Shown: positions 18,147 through 26,895 of the stretch, one piece after another | Numbering within the stretch: position 1 is the stretch's first letter | Layout: each line of letters begins with the position of its first letter | Origin: Clostridiales bacterium | GTDB taxonomy: Bacteria > Bacillota > Clostridia > Lachnospirales > Lachnospiraceae | NCBI GenBank assembly: GCA_022770525.1 | Contig: JALEHN010000077.1 | Span: 62,001-126,000 of the forward strand | Direction of reading: 5' to 3' | Length of the DNA: 64,000 nt | Translations under genes and position numbers: made by a program | The notes under the pieces: model-generated | The model's database searches: none | Told to the model about the DNA's origin: nothing | Seen by the model: the letters and a program-made list of their open reading frames with translations, nothing else

Positions 18147-18175
18147 TTTACAAAGCTGAAAAAATGTTTTATATT
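18147..18175 (+). promoter_or_regulatory. gltB promoter
   Basis: TTTACA (18147-18152) and TATATT (18170-18175) are 17 nt apart, in an A+T-rich stretch between the divergent glnN and gltB units. It predicts a leader of about 388 nt before gltB. Confidence 0.6.
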
Positions 18176-18181
18176 ATACCC

Positions 18182-18569
18182 TGACAGACGAAGTCTGAAG
18201 CCTGAATGGCAATCAAATGCGGCAGATTTAAGGAGCAGGGCGTTTTAGTGGACTTGCCCGTTTTCTTCTATAAAGCTGCCAGTTAGATAGCGTCGGTGTA
18301 CAGATGGTAACACGGTCGAAGGAGAGCAAGTGCCATTCTATGGGTATTGCCATCTGTACACCGGCGCTGTTTGTCGTAGCAGCCTGTGATGTCAGGAAAG
18401 CGATGTTTTCATTGATATATGAAGAATACAATGGTTTGGCCGGGACATCATAAAAACTATATTTTAAGATATAAGAATACGAATGATGACAAGGGTGTCG
18501 GAAAGCGTAAAGGCTTTCTGGCGCTCTTTTTTCATTTTCCGAAAAATAAAAAGGAAAGAGGGAATCGAA
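18182..18569 (+). promoter_or_regulatory. Long structured gltB leader RNA ending in a terminator
   Basis: This gene-free 388-nt stretch is dense in paired segments. CAGAC/GTCTG forms a hairpin at 18184-18196. GGCAG near 18220 can pair with CTGCC at 18276-18280. A 19-bp helix with one G-U pair joins 18289-18307 and 18350-18368 around a 42-nt loop. TGATGTC (18387-18393) pairs with GACATCA (18444-18450). The last element, 18492-18505 with 18514-18527, is a 14-bp hairpin followed by TTTTTTC, an intrinsic terminator only about 40 nt before the gltB start. Such a layout is typical of attenuation or riboswitch control. I do not recognise a known class. Confidence 0.65.
18492..18533 (+). terminator. 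Leader terminator immediately before gltB
   Basis: AGGGTGTCGGAAAG pairs with CTTTCTGGCGCTCT (loop CGTAAAGG), with several G-U pairs, followed by a T-run. It lies after the gltB promoter and before its ribosome site, so it would reduce readthrough unless opened. Confidence 0.75.
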
Positions 18570-21500
18570 ATGGAACAGTCATATAGTTTATATCATCAGC
18601 AATTTGAACACGATAACTGCGGTATAGGTGCTGTTGTCAACAGTAAAGGTGTGAAGAGTCACCAGACCGTTGAAAATGCTTTAAAGATTGTAGAAAATCT
18701 GGAACACCGCGCCGGTAAGGACGCGGAAGGCAAAACCGGTGACGGTGTCGGTATCCTTTTACAGATTTCACATAAATTTTTCAGCAAGGTTTGTAAGAAA
18801 CAGGGCATTGAAATCGGCGGCGAGCGTGAATACGGTATTGCCCAGCTGTTTCTGCCTCAGGATGAACTGAAGCGGAATCAGGCAAAGAAGATGCTGGAGA
18901 TTATCGTTGAAAAGGAAGGTATGGAGTTTCTTGGTTACAGAACCGTACCAATCTGTCCGAATGTTCTCGGACATAAAGCAAGAGCATGCATGCCGTACAT
19001 CGTACAGGCATTTATAAAGAAGCCGGACAATGTTGAAAAAGGTCTAGATTTTGACAGAAAGCTTTATATTGCAAGGCGTGTCTTCGAACAGAGCAATGAC
19101 AATACTTACGTTGTTTCAATGTCCAGCAGGACCATTGTTTATAAGGGTATGTTTTTAGTCGGACAGCTCAGGACTTTCTTTGAAGACCTGCAGGATAAGG
19201 ATTATGAATCTGCCATTGCCACCGTGCATTCAAGATTCAGTACAAATACAAACCCAAGCTGGGAAAGAGCCCATCCGAACCGTCTGATCGTGCATAACGG
19301 TGAAATCAATACGATCCGTGGCAATGCGGATAAGATGCTTGCCAGAGAAGAAACAATGGCTTCAAGCCATTTAAAAGAGGAGCTTCATAAAATCCTTCCG
19401 GTCGTTGATACAAATGGTTCAGATTCGGCAATGCTTGATAACACACTGGAGTTTTTGATGATGAGCGGTATGGATCTTCCGCTGGCGGTGATGATTACGA
19501 TTCCGGAACCGTGGTCAAATAACCATACGATCTCACAGAGAAAACGTGATTTTTATCAGTATTATGCAACAATGATGGAGCCATGGGATGGTCCTGCATC
19601 AATCGTATTTTCAGATGGTGATCTTGTGGGGGCTGTGCTTGACAGAAACGGACTTCGCCCTTCCAGATATTATGTGACGAAAAACGGCGATGTGATTTTA
19701 TCATCGGAAGTCGGTGTGCTGCCGATTCCTGAAGAAGATATTGTTCAGAAGGAACGTCTGCATCCGGGAAAGATGCTTCTTGTGGATACGACAAAGGGCA
19801 AGATTTACGATGATGATGAATTGAAAGAAATGTATGCGGGCAAGCAGCCTTACGGCGAATGGCTGGACAGCAAGCTTGTGGAGCTTAAAAATATTAAAAT
19901 TCCAAATCTCCGTGTGGAGGATTACAGCGGCAGTCAGCTGAAGAGACTTCAGAAGGCATTTGGCTATACGTACGAAGAATACAGAAAATCCATCTGCAAT
20001 ATGGCATTAAACGGTGCTGAAGATACGGCGGCCATGGGTGCGGATATACCGCTGCCGGTATTGTCAAAACAACATCACCCGTTGTTCTATTATTTCAGAC
20101 AATTGTTTGCGCAGGTAACGAACCCGCCAATCGATGCCATCAGAGAAGAAATTGTCACATGTACGACAATTTATGCAGGTAAAAAGGGCAATCTCCTTGA
20201 GGAAACAGCGGATAACTGCCAGGTACTTAAAATTAACAATCCGATTCTGACAAATACGGATATGCTGAAAATTAAGAATATGAAGGTACCGGGATTCAGA
20301 GTTGCTGTTGTTCCGATTACCTATTATAAGAGCGCAAATTTGAAACGTGCGCTGGACAGATTGTTTGTTGAAGTTGACAATGCGTACAGAGACGGTGCCA
20401 ATATTTTGATTCTGTCAGACCGCGGTGTTGATGAAAATCATGTGCCGATGCCGTCACTTCTGGCAGTATCCGCAGTACATCAGCATCTTGTGCATACGAA
20501 AAAACAGACATCAATGGCCCTGATCCTTGAGTCAGGTGAACCGAGAGAGGTTCATCACTTTGCGGCACTGCTGGGCTACGGTGCATGTGCGGTCAATCCG
20601 TATCTGGCTCAGGAGACCATCAGAGAGCTGATTGATGAGGAACTGCTTGATAAAGATTACTATGCGGCTGTTGATGATTATAATGATGCGATTCTTCACG
20701 GTATTGTAAAAATTGCATCGAAGATGGGTATTTCCACCATTCAGTCCTATCAGGGCTCAAAGATGTTTGAGGCCATCGGTATTTCAAAAGAGGTCATCGA
20801 TGAATATTTTACAGGGACAGTGAGCCGTGTGGGCGGTATTACGCTGGAGGATATCGCAGCCGATGTGGATAAACTGCACTCGGAAGCATTTGATCCTTTG
20901 GGTCTTGAAACCGATCTTACCTTAAACAGCGTTGGCCGTCATAAAATGCGCAGCGGCGGTGAGGAGCATTTATATAATCCGAAAACGATCCATCTTCTGC
21001 AGCAGTCGACAAAGCTTGGCGACTACAAAATGTTTAAAGACTATACAGCAATGGTAGACCGCGAGAGCAGCGGTAATTTAAGAAGTCTTATGGACTTTAA
21101 TTTCCCGAAAGAAGGCATTGATATCAATGAGGTTGAAAGTGTGGACAGTATTGTCCGCAGGTTTAAGACCGGTGCGATGTCTTACGGTTCCATTTCACAG
21201 GAAGCCCATGAAACACTGGCCATTGCGATGAATATGATTCATGGCAAGTCAAATACCGGTGAGGGCGGTGAGAGCGACGAGCGTCTTGACAGTGCGGGAA
21301 CAGACAATGACAGATGCTCTGCCATTAAACAGGTGGCTTCCGGACGTTTTGGTGTAACAAGCCGATATCTTGTCAGCGCTAAAGAAATCCAGATTAAGAT
21401 GGCACAGGGCGCAAAACCGGGTGAAGGCGGTCATCTGCCGGCGAAAAAGGTTTATCCGTGGATCGCAAAGACAAGACACTCAACACCGGGTGTCAGCCTG

Positions 21501-23099
21501 ATTTCACCGCCGCCGCATCACGATATTTATTCCATCGAAGATCTGGCACAGCTGATCTATGATTTGAAAAATGCAAATAAATATGCGGACATTTCTGTCA
21601 AGCTTGTATCAGAGGCAGGTGTCGGCACAGTCGCAGCCGGTGTTGCCAAAGCCGGTGCCCAGGTTATCCTGATCTCAGGTTATGACGGCGGTACAGGTGC
21701 TGCGCCGGAAAGCTCGATCCATAATGCAGGACTTCCATGGGAGCTTGGTGTCGCTGAAACGCATCAGACCCTTTTAATGAACGGTTTAAGAAACCGTGTC
21801 CGCATTGAGGCAGACGGTAAGCTGATGAGCGGCCGTGACGTTGCTATTGCGGCACTGCTTGGCGCGGAAGAATTCGGTTTTGCCACAGCACCGCTTATAA
21901 CGATGGGCTGCGTCATGATGCGTGTATGCAACCTTGATACATGTCCGGCAGGTATTGCCACACAAAATCCTGAGCTTCGGAAACGTTTTGCGGGGAAACC
22001 GGAATATGTTGTGAACTTTATGAAATTTATTGCCCAGGAACTGAGAGAACTGATGGCAAAACTCGGTGTGCGCACAATCGAAGAGATGGTCGGACGGACA
22101 GATTTATTAAAAGTGAAAGAAAATCCTGAAAATCCGATGGCCCAAAAGATTGATCTTCGTGGTATTTTAAGCAATGCTTACGGTGAAAAAGGACAGAAGG
22201 TTACATTTATGCCGGAAAAGGCCTATGATTTCCATCTGGAAAATACGCTTGATGAAAAAGTGCTGATGAAAGAGCTTGGAAAAGCGCTGGCCCTTGGTGA
22301 GAAGAAGTCCGTCAATGTCAAAGTATCCAATACGGACCGTACATTTGGTACAATTCTGGGCTCTGAAATTACAAGACAGCATAAGGATGGCCTTCCTGAG
22401 GATACATTAACTGTGAACTGTACAGGTGCCGGCGGACAGAGCTTCGGCGCGTTTATTCCGTCAGGTCTCACACTTCGTCTGTGCGGCGACACCAATGATT
22501 ATTACGGCAAAGGATTATCCGGCGGCAAGCTTGTCATTTATCCGCCGGCAAACAGAGGCTATAAGGCAGAGGAAAATATGATTGCCGGAAACGTGGCATT
22601 GTATGGCGCAACAAGCGGTAAAGCATTTATCAACGGTGTTGCCGGTGAACGTTTTGCTGTAAGAAACTCAGGTGCCTATGCGGTTGTCGAGGGTGTCGGC
22701 GAGCATGGCTGTGAATATATGACAGGCGGCCGTGTTGTTGTACTGGGGCCGACAGGCAAGAACTTTGCGGCAGGTATGAGCGGCGGTATTGCCTATGTGC
22801 TTGATGAAGATAACAGACTGTATCAGAACCTGAATAAGGCGATGATTTCTGTTGAAACTATGGAAAACAAATATGATGTCATTGAACTTAAGGCAATGAT
22901 TGAGGAACATGTCAAAGAGACAGGATCCAAACGGGGTCAGATGGTACTTGATCATTTTGATGTTTACCTGCCGAAGTTTAAAAAGATTATTCCGAATGAC
23001 TATAAAAAGATGATTGCCCTCAGTGCAAAGTTTGAGGAAAAGGGCATGAGTCCTCAGCAGGCACAGATGGAAGCATTTAATGAAAGTTTTCAGAAATAA
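18570..23099 (+). CDS. gltB: Glutamate synthase (GOGAT) large subunit
   Basis: GltB converts glutamine and 2-oxoglutarate to two glutamates. The protein is 1509 residues. A 16-residue propeptide ends before Cys17 (FEHDN|CGIG), the nucleophile of the class II glutaminase domain after processing. The central and FMN-binding synthase domains follow, with EGGESDERLD and the 3Fe-4S cysteine region CNLDTCPAGIATQ, and the C-terminal GXGXG beta-helix includes GGRVVVLGPTGKNFAAGMSGG. ATG 18570 is chosen because AAAGGAAAGAGGGA precedes it and because a longer frame to 18483 would run through the leader terminator. gltD follows after 100 nt. Confidence 0.97.
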   Translation: MEQSYSLYHQQFEHDNCGIGAVVNSKGVKSHQTVENALKIVENLEHRAGKDAEGKTGDGVGILLQISHKFFSKVCKKQGIEIGGEREYGIAQLFLPQDELKRNQAKKMLEIIVEKEGMEFLGYRTVPICPNVLGHKARACMPYIVQAFIKKPDNVEKGLDFDRKLYIARRVFEQSNDNTYVVSMSSRTIVYKGMFLVGQLRTFFEDLQDKDYESAIATVHSRFSTNTNPSWERAHPNRLIVHNGEINTIRGNADKMLAREETMASSHLKEELHKILPVVDTNGSDSAMLDNTLEFLMMSGMDLPLAVMITIPEPWSNNHTISQRKRDFYQYYATMMEPWDGPASIVFSDGDLVGAVLDRNGLRPSRYYVTKNGDVILSSEVGVLPIPEEDIVQKERLHPGKMLLVDTTKGKIYDDDELKEMYAGKQPYGEWLDSKLVELKNIKIPNLRVEDYSGSQLKRLQKAFGYTYEEYRKSICNMALNGAEDTAAMGADIPLPVLSKQHHPLFYYFRQLFAQVTNPPIDAIREEIVTCTTIYAGKKGNLLEETADNCQVLKINNPILTNTDMLKIKNMKVPGFRVAVVPITYYKSANLKRALDRLFVEVDNAYRDGANILILSDRGVDENHVPMPSLLAVSAVHQHLVHTKKQTSMALILESGEPREVHHFAALLGYGACAVNPYLAQETIRELIDEELLDKDYYAAVDDYNDAILHGIVKIASKMGISTIQSYQGSKMFEAIGISKEVIDEYFTGTVSRVGGITLEDIAADVDKLHSEAFDPLGLETDLTLNSVGRHKMRSGGEEHLYNPKTIHLLQQSTKLGDYKMFKDYTAMVDRESSGNLRSLMDFNFPKEGIDINEVESVDSIVRRFKTGAMSYGSISQEAHETLAIAMNMIHGKSNTGEGGESDERLDSAGTDNDRCSAIKQVASGRFGVTSRYLVSAKEIQIKMAQGAKPGEGGHLPAKKVYPWIAKTRHSTPGVSLISPPPHHDIYSIEDLAQLIYDLKNANKYADISVKLVSEAGVGTVAAGVAKAGAQVILISGYDGGTGAAPESSIHNAGLPWELGVAETHQTLLMNGLRNRVRIEADGKLMSGRDVAIAALLGAEEFGFATAPLITMGCVMMRVCNLDTCPAGIATQNPELRKRFAGKPEYVVNFMKFIAQELRELMAKLGVRTIEEMVGRTDLLKVKENPENPMAQKIDLRGILSNAYGEKGQKVTFMPEKAYDFHLENTLDEKVLMKELGKALALGEKKSVNVKVSNTDRTFGTILGSEITRQHKDGLPEDTLTVNCTGAGGQSFGAFIPSGLTLRLCGDTNDYYGKGLSGGKLVIYPPANRGYKAEENMIAGNVALYGATSGKAFINGVAGERFAVRNSGAYAVVEGVGEHGCEYMTGGRVVVLGPTGKNFAAGMSGGIAYVLDEDNRLYQNLNKAMISVETMENKYDVIELKAMIEEHVKETGSKRGQMVLDHFDVYLPKFKKIIPNDYKKMIALSAKFEEKGMSPQQAQMEAFNESFQK

Positions 23100-23123
23100 T
23101 CAATCGTGTTTATGTCTTGACGT

Positions 23124-23163
23124 AAAGCCTCGGATAACGGATTTAAATGGTATCCGGGCTTTT
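23124..23163 (+). terminator. Hairpin between gltB and gltD
   Basis: AAAGCC (23124-23129) with GGCTTT (23157-23162), and inner CGGATA with TATCCG, then TT. It probably lowers gltD relative to gltB expression or stabilises the gltB message. Confidence 0.6.
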
Positions 23164-23199
23164 AAGTCAAACAGTTAAGACGCAGAAATGGAGGTCATT

Positions 23200-24684
23200 A
23201 TGGGAAAGCCGACAGGTTTTTTGGAATATGAAAGAAAAGGTGCGGTTGCACAGGAACCGCTTGAACGAATAAAGCATTTTAATGAATTTAAGAAGCCGCT
23301 TCCGCTAGATGAACAGCGGCTTCAGGGCGCACGGTGCATGGAATGCGGTGTTCCGTTCTGCCAGTACGGGCAGATGCTTGCAGGGATGGCTTCAGGCTGT
23401 CCGCTGCACAATCTTGTACCGGAGACAAATGATCTGGTTTACAGGGGCAAATGGCAGCAGGCCTTTGAACGTCTTGAAAAAACGCATTGTTTTCCGGAGT
23501 TTACTTCGAGAGTATGTCCGGCGCTTTGTGAAGCTGCGTGTACATGCGGTTTGTATGAAGAGCCGGTGGCAACAAAAGATAATGAGCGGGCGATCATTGA
23601 GACAGCCTTTGAAAACGGATGGGTCAAACCGAGAATCCCAAAAGTAAGGACAGGGAAATCTGTGGCGGTGATCGGCAGCGGACCTGCCGGTATGGCAGCG
23701 GCACTGCAGTTAAATCGAAGGGGACATCAGGTCACTGTTTTTGAAAGAGAGGACAGAATCGGCGGTCTGCTTCGCTACGGTATCCCGAATATGAAGCTTG
23801 ATAAAAAGGTTCTTGACAGACGTATTGCCCTGATGGAAGAAGAAGGGGTTGTATTTAAAACCGGTGTTGATGTGGGCAGAGATATTTCGATGAAAGAACT
23901 GAAAAAGCAGTTTGACCGTGTCATACTTGCCTGCGGTGCTTCAAATCCGAGAGATATTAAGGTGGAAGGCCGAGACAGTAAAAACATTTTCTTTGCTGTA
24001 GATTATCTGACATCGGTGACAAAAAGTCTTTTGAATTCAGATTTAAAGGATGGTGCATTTGTGTCCGCAAAGGGTAAGGATGTTCTTGTCATCGGCGGCG
24101 GTGATACAGGCAATGACTGTGTCGGCACTGCAGTCCGTCTTGGTGCGAAGTCTGTGACACAGCTTGAAATGATGCCGAAGATGCCTGATGAGCGTACAGA
24201 AAGTAATGCATGGCCGCAGTGGCCGAGAGTCTCAAAGACAGATTACGGTCAGGAAGAGGCAGCGGCGGTTTTCGGTCATGATCCGAGAATTTATCAGACA
24301 ACGGTGACAAAGTTCATTAAAGATGATAAAGGTGCTGTCAAAGCGGCGGAAATTGTTCAGCTGGCGCCTGAAAAGGATAAAAAAACAGGCCGTATGAATA
24401 TGGTGCCGGTGGAAGGCACACAAAAGGTCATTCCGGCGCAGCTTGTGCTGATTGCGGCAGGTTTCCTCGGAAGCCAGAAGTATGTGACAGATGCATTTGG
24501 TGTCAGTGTTAACGAACGAACAAATGTAAAGACAAAAGAAGACGATTTTGAAACTTCCGTACCGGGTATTTTTACAGCCGGCGATATGCATCGCGGCCAG
24601 TCACTTGTTGTATGGGCAATCTGGGAAGGAAAAATGGCGGCAAAGGCTGTGGATACGTCGTTAATGGGCTATACGAATCTGTAA
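23200..24684 (+). CDS. gltD: Glutamate synthase (GOGAT) small subunit
   Basis: GltD supplies electrons from NADPH to GltB. The 494-residue protein starts with a cysteine-rich 4Fe-4S region (CMECGVPFC, CPALCEAACTCG) and then has FAD- and NAD(P)H-binding Rossmann motifs (VIGSGPAGMAAAL and VLVIGGGDTGNDC) and the C-terminal FAD motif GIFTAGDMHRGQSLVVWAI. ATG 23200 rather than 23188 is used because TGGAGGT at 23189-23195 is the ribosome site. It forms a unit with gltB. Confidence 0.96.
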   Translation: MGKPTGFLEYERKGAVAQEPLERIKHFNEFKKPLPLDEQRLQGARCMECGVPFCQYGQMLAGMASGCPLHNLVPETNDLVYRGKWQQAFERLEKTHCFPEFTSRVCPALCEAACTCGLYEEPVATKDNERAIIETAFENGWVKPRIPKVRTGKSVAVIGSGPAGMAAALQLNRRGHQVTVFEREDRIGGLLRYGIPNMKLDKKVLDRRIALMEEEGVVFKTGVDVGRDISMKELKKQFDRVILACGASNPRDIKVEGRDSKNIFFAVDYLTSVTKSLLNSDLKDGAFVSAKGKDVLVIGGGDTGNDCVGTAVRLGAKSVTQLEMMPKMPDERTESNAWPQWPRVSKTDYGQEEAAAVFGHDPRIYQTTVTKFIKDDKGAVKAAEIVQLAPEKDKKTGRMNMVPVEGTQKVIPAQLVLIAAGFLGSQKYVTDAFGVSVNERTNVKTKEDDFETSVPGIFTAGDMHRGQSLVVWAIWEGKMAAKAVDTSLMGYTNL

Positions 24685-24777
24685 TGTGTCATAAGAAAGG
24701 TATTTTGTTCATTAAATCTGAACGGTCGGTAAGATTTAATGCGAGAAATACATTTGTGATTTAACGTTAAAAAATTA

Positions 24778-24806
24778 TTGACATTTAAAAACAGGATTGC
24801 TATAAT
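24778..24806 (+). promoter_or_regulatory. glnA promoter (consensus)
   Basis: TTGACA (24778-24783), 17 nt, TATAAT (24801-24806): a perfect sigma-A consensus, implying that control is exerted after initiation. Confidence 0.85.
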
Positions 24807-24812
24807 ACGGAA

Positions 24813-24915
24813 CATAAAAAAGGGCGAGGGCGTTCTTATTCGGAATAGTTCCGGATAAGTGCGCCTTTATTTCATTACATAGGAAAGTCCGTCGGCGTTC
24901 TTATGTAATCATGAT
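24813..24915 (+). promoter_or_regulatory. Structured glnA leader RNA with two similar hairpins
   Basis: The first hairpin starts about 14 nt after the predicted start site: CTTATTCGGAA (24835-24845) pairs with TTCCGGATAAG (24849-24859), extended by an outer AGGGCGT/GCGCCTT stem (24827-24833 with 24861-24867) and followed by TTTATTTC. The second joins ATTACATA (24874-24881) and TATGTAAT (24902-24909). GGCGTTCTTAT occurs in both (24829-24839 and 24894-24904, 65 nt apart), so one could replace the other in pairing. An ANTAR RNA-binding gene lies downstream of glnA, and two-hairpin leaders are the known targets of that family. Confidence 0.6.
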
Positions 24916-24932
24916 ATTAAAGGAGAGTTAAT

Positions 24933-26240
24933 ATGAACGACTATACAAGAGAAGCAATCTTAGATCTTGTTGAAGAGGAAGACGTCGAGTTTATCCGGCT
25001 TCAGTTTACAGATATGTTTGGTTCCCTGAAAAATATAGCTATACCTTCAAGCAAGCTTGAGAAAGCATTGAATAATCAGTGCCGGATCGATGTTTCTTCA
25101 TTCAGTGATCTGTATCGGAGCGAAGAAGAGGATATGTATCTGCATCCGGACTTATCGACATTTACGATTTTGCCATGGCGCCCTCAGAAAGGTAAGGTTG
25201 CCCGTTTTATCTGTGATATTTATAAAGAAGACGGAACACCTTATGAGGAAAATCCGCGGTATATTTTAAAGAAAGTCATTGAAAAGGCAAAGGCCGGGGG
25301 TTACACAATGATGGTCAACCCGGAATGTGAGTTTTTCCTTTTCCATACAGATGAAGACGGTATGCCGACAACGCTGACCCATGAGATGGCAGGCTATCTT
25401 GATACAAGCCCTGTAGATCTTGGTGAGAATGCAAGACGCGATATTGTACTGACTCTGGAAGAAATGGGCTATGATGTGGCATCATCCCATCATGAAATAG
25501 CGCCTGCGCAGCATGAAATTGATTTTGAAATGGCAGATGCACTTGATGCGGCTGATAAGCTTATGACATTTAAGGTTGCTGTCCGCACAATCGCAAAAAG
25601 ACATGGCCTGCACGCTACATTCATGCCAAAGCCGAAAAACGGTGTCAACGGTTCAGGTATGCATGTGAATATGATGCTGTACAAAGACGGCAAAAATGTT
25701 ATGACAGGAAGTAAAGAAGAGAATTATCTAAGCCGCGAGGGAGAGGCATTTATGGCCGGAATCCTTTCACATATTAAAGGTATGACGGCTATTTGCAATC
25801 CTCTTGTCAATTCCTATAAACGGCTCGTTCCGGGATTTGAAGCACCTTCGGATGTCAACTGGTCATTTAAACAGAGAACAGCGCTGATGAAGGTTTATGC
25901 AGCTGCAGGGAAAGAGACATCAATTGAACTGAGAAGCCCGGATCCGTCATCAAATCCGTATCTTGTTTTTGCATATTGTCTGGCTGCAGGCCTTGAAGGC
26001 ATTGAGAAAGGACTGCGTGCGCCGGTGGCAATGTGTGACTGCAAGAAGGAACAGTGCGGTGAGACACTGCCGGCCAATCTTGATGAGGCTCTGACGGAGC
26101 TGGCAAAGGATCAGTTATTCCGTGAGGTTACCGGTGATGTGATGATGAAACAGTATCTGGCTGCAAAAAAAGAGGAATGGAATAATTATCTCGGTCAGGT
26201 TTCCGAATGGGAAATCAAACAGTATTTGTACCGCATATAA
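24933..26240 (+). CDS. glnA: Glutamine synthetase type I
   Basis: The 435-residue enzyme makes glutamine. The active-site glutamates lie in NPECEFFLF and HHEIAPAQHEIDF; the glutamate/ATP site in NGVNGSGMHVNM; the Glu/Arg region in ELRSPDPSSNPYLVFA. The adenylylation tyrosine loop of the longer GSI-beta type is not seen, so it is of the shorter alpha type. The stretch usually reading NRSPLIRIP is altered to KQRTALMKV, more divergent than normal housekeeping GSI, so a specialised substrate or regulation cannot be excluded. Consensus promoter and structured leader upstream; ANTAR regulator 84 nt downstream. AAAGGAGAG precedes the ATG. Confidence 0.92.
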   Translation: MNDYTREAILDLVEEEDVEFIRLQFTDMFGSLKNIAIPSSKLEKALNNQCRIDVSSFSDLYRSEEEDMYLHPDLSTFTILPWRPQKGKVARFICDIYKEDGTPYEENPRYILKKVIEKAKAGGYTMMVNPECEFFLFHTDEDGMPTTLTHEMAGYLDTSPVDLGENARRDIVLTLEEMGYDVASSHHEIAPAQHEIDFEMADALDAADKLMTFKVAVRTIAKRHGLHATFMPKPKNGVNGSGMHVNMMLYKDGKNVMTGSKEENYLSREGEAFMAGILSHIKGMTAICNPLVNSYKRLVPGFEAPSDVNWSFKQRTALMKVYAAAGKETSIELRSPDPSSNPYLVFAYCLAAGLEGIEKGLRAPVAMCDCKKEQCGETLPANLDEALTELAKDQLFREVTGDVMMKQYLAAKKEEWNNYLGQVSEWEIKQYLYRI

Positions 26241-26324
26241 GAATATAGGGCTGCCTGCGGTAAGTTTTTTAACCGGACAGCATATCATGAATAGTTACTA
26301 AAATTGAAGGAAGGAGCAGGAAAC

Positions 26325-26876
26325 ATGAGCATCATTTTAGTTGTATTACCGAAAATTCAAGATGCAAAAAAAATCCGGGAATTACTTGTTTCCCACGGAT
26401 TTGAAGATACCGTTTCCTGTCAGACCGCGGCGGCTGCTCTAAACGAGGCAAATAAGTATCAGCGCGGGCTTATCATTTGCGGTTACAGACTGCCGGATAT
26501 GTATTATACCCAATTGGCGGAATGCCTGCCTGATTTTTTTGAAATGCTGCTGATCGGTTCTCCGAATGTGGTCAGTGAAGCACAGGCCGGTGTGATGGCT
26601 GTGACAACACCGATTAAAGTATACGATTTTTTAAATACTGTAAACAGTATGATGGCGCAGATCGAGCGTCGTTTCAAAAAAATCAAAAAGCAAAAGAATA
26701 AACGAAGTGAGCGTGAAGAAAATTATATAAAAAATGCCAAACTGCTTTTGATGGAAAGAAACCATTTAAGTGAAGAAGAGGCACACAGATATATTCAGAA
26801 GTGCAGCATGGATAATGGGGTAAGTATGGTGGAAACAGCACAGATGCTGTTAACCCTGATCTATGACGAAGCGTAA
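26325..26876 (+). CDS. ANTAR-domain RNA-binding regulator with degenerate receiver
   Basis: The 183-residue protein has a receiver-like fold at residues 1-110 and an ANTAR domain at about 120-180, with the motif IKNAKLLLMERNHLSEEEA and a following conserved helix. ANTAR proteins such as NasR and EutV bind paired RNA hairpins and prevent termination. In the receiver the acidic pocket and phospho-aspartate are gone: the start reads LVVLPKIQ rather than containing DD, and LIICGYRLPD has glycine where aspartate is normal. Phosphorylation is therefore not expected and no kinase is adjacent. ATG 26325 is set by AAGGAGC. It follows glnA and precedes aspS by 19 nt, so it is probably in the nitrogen operon and controls the glnN, gltB and/or glnA leaders. 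Confidence 0.85.
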   Translation: MSIILVVLPKIQDAKKIRELLVSHGFEDTVSCQTAAAALNEANKYQRGLIICGYRLPDMYYTQLAECLPDFFEMLLIGSPNVVSEAQAGVMAVTTPIKVYDFLNTVNSMMAQIERRFKKIKKQKNKRSEREENYIKNAKLLLMERNHLSEEEAHRYIQKCSMDNGVSMVETAQMLLTLIYDEA

Positions 26877-26895
26877 CTGAGAGGAGCGTAAAAGT

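Noticed and set aside
18483-18569. N-terminal extension of gltB from ATG 18483
   Set aside because: It would translate the leader terminator, and the real start at 18570 has a ribosome site and gives the normal 16-residue propeptide before the catalytic cysteine.
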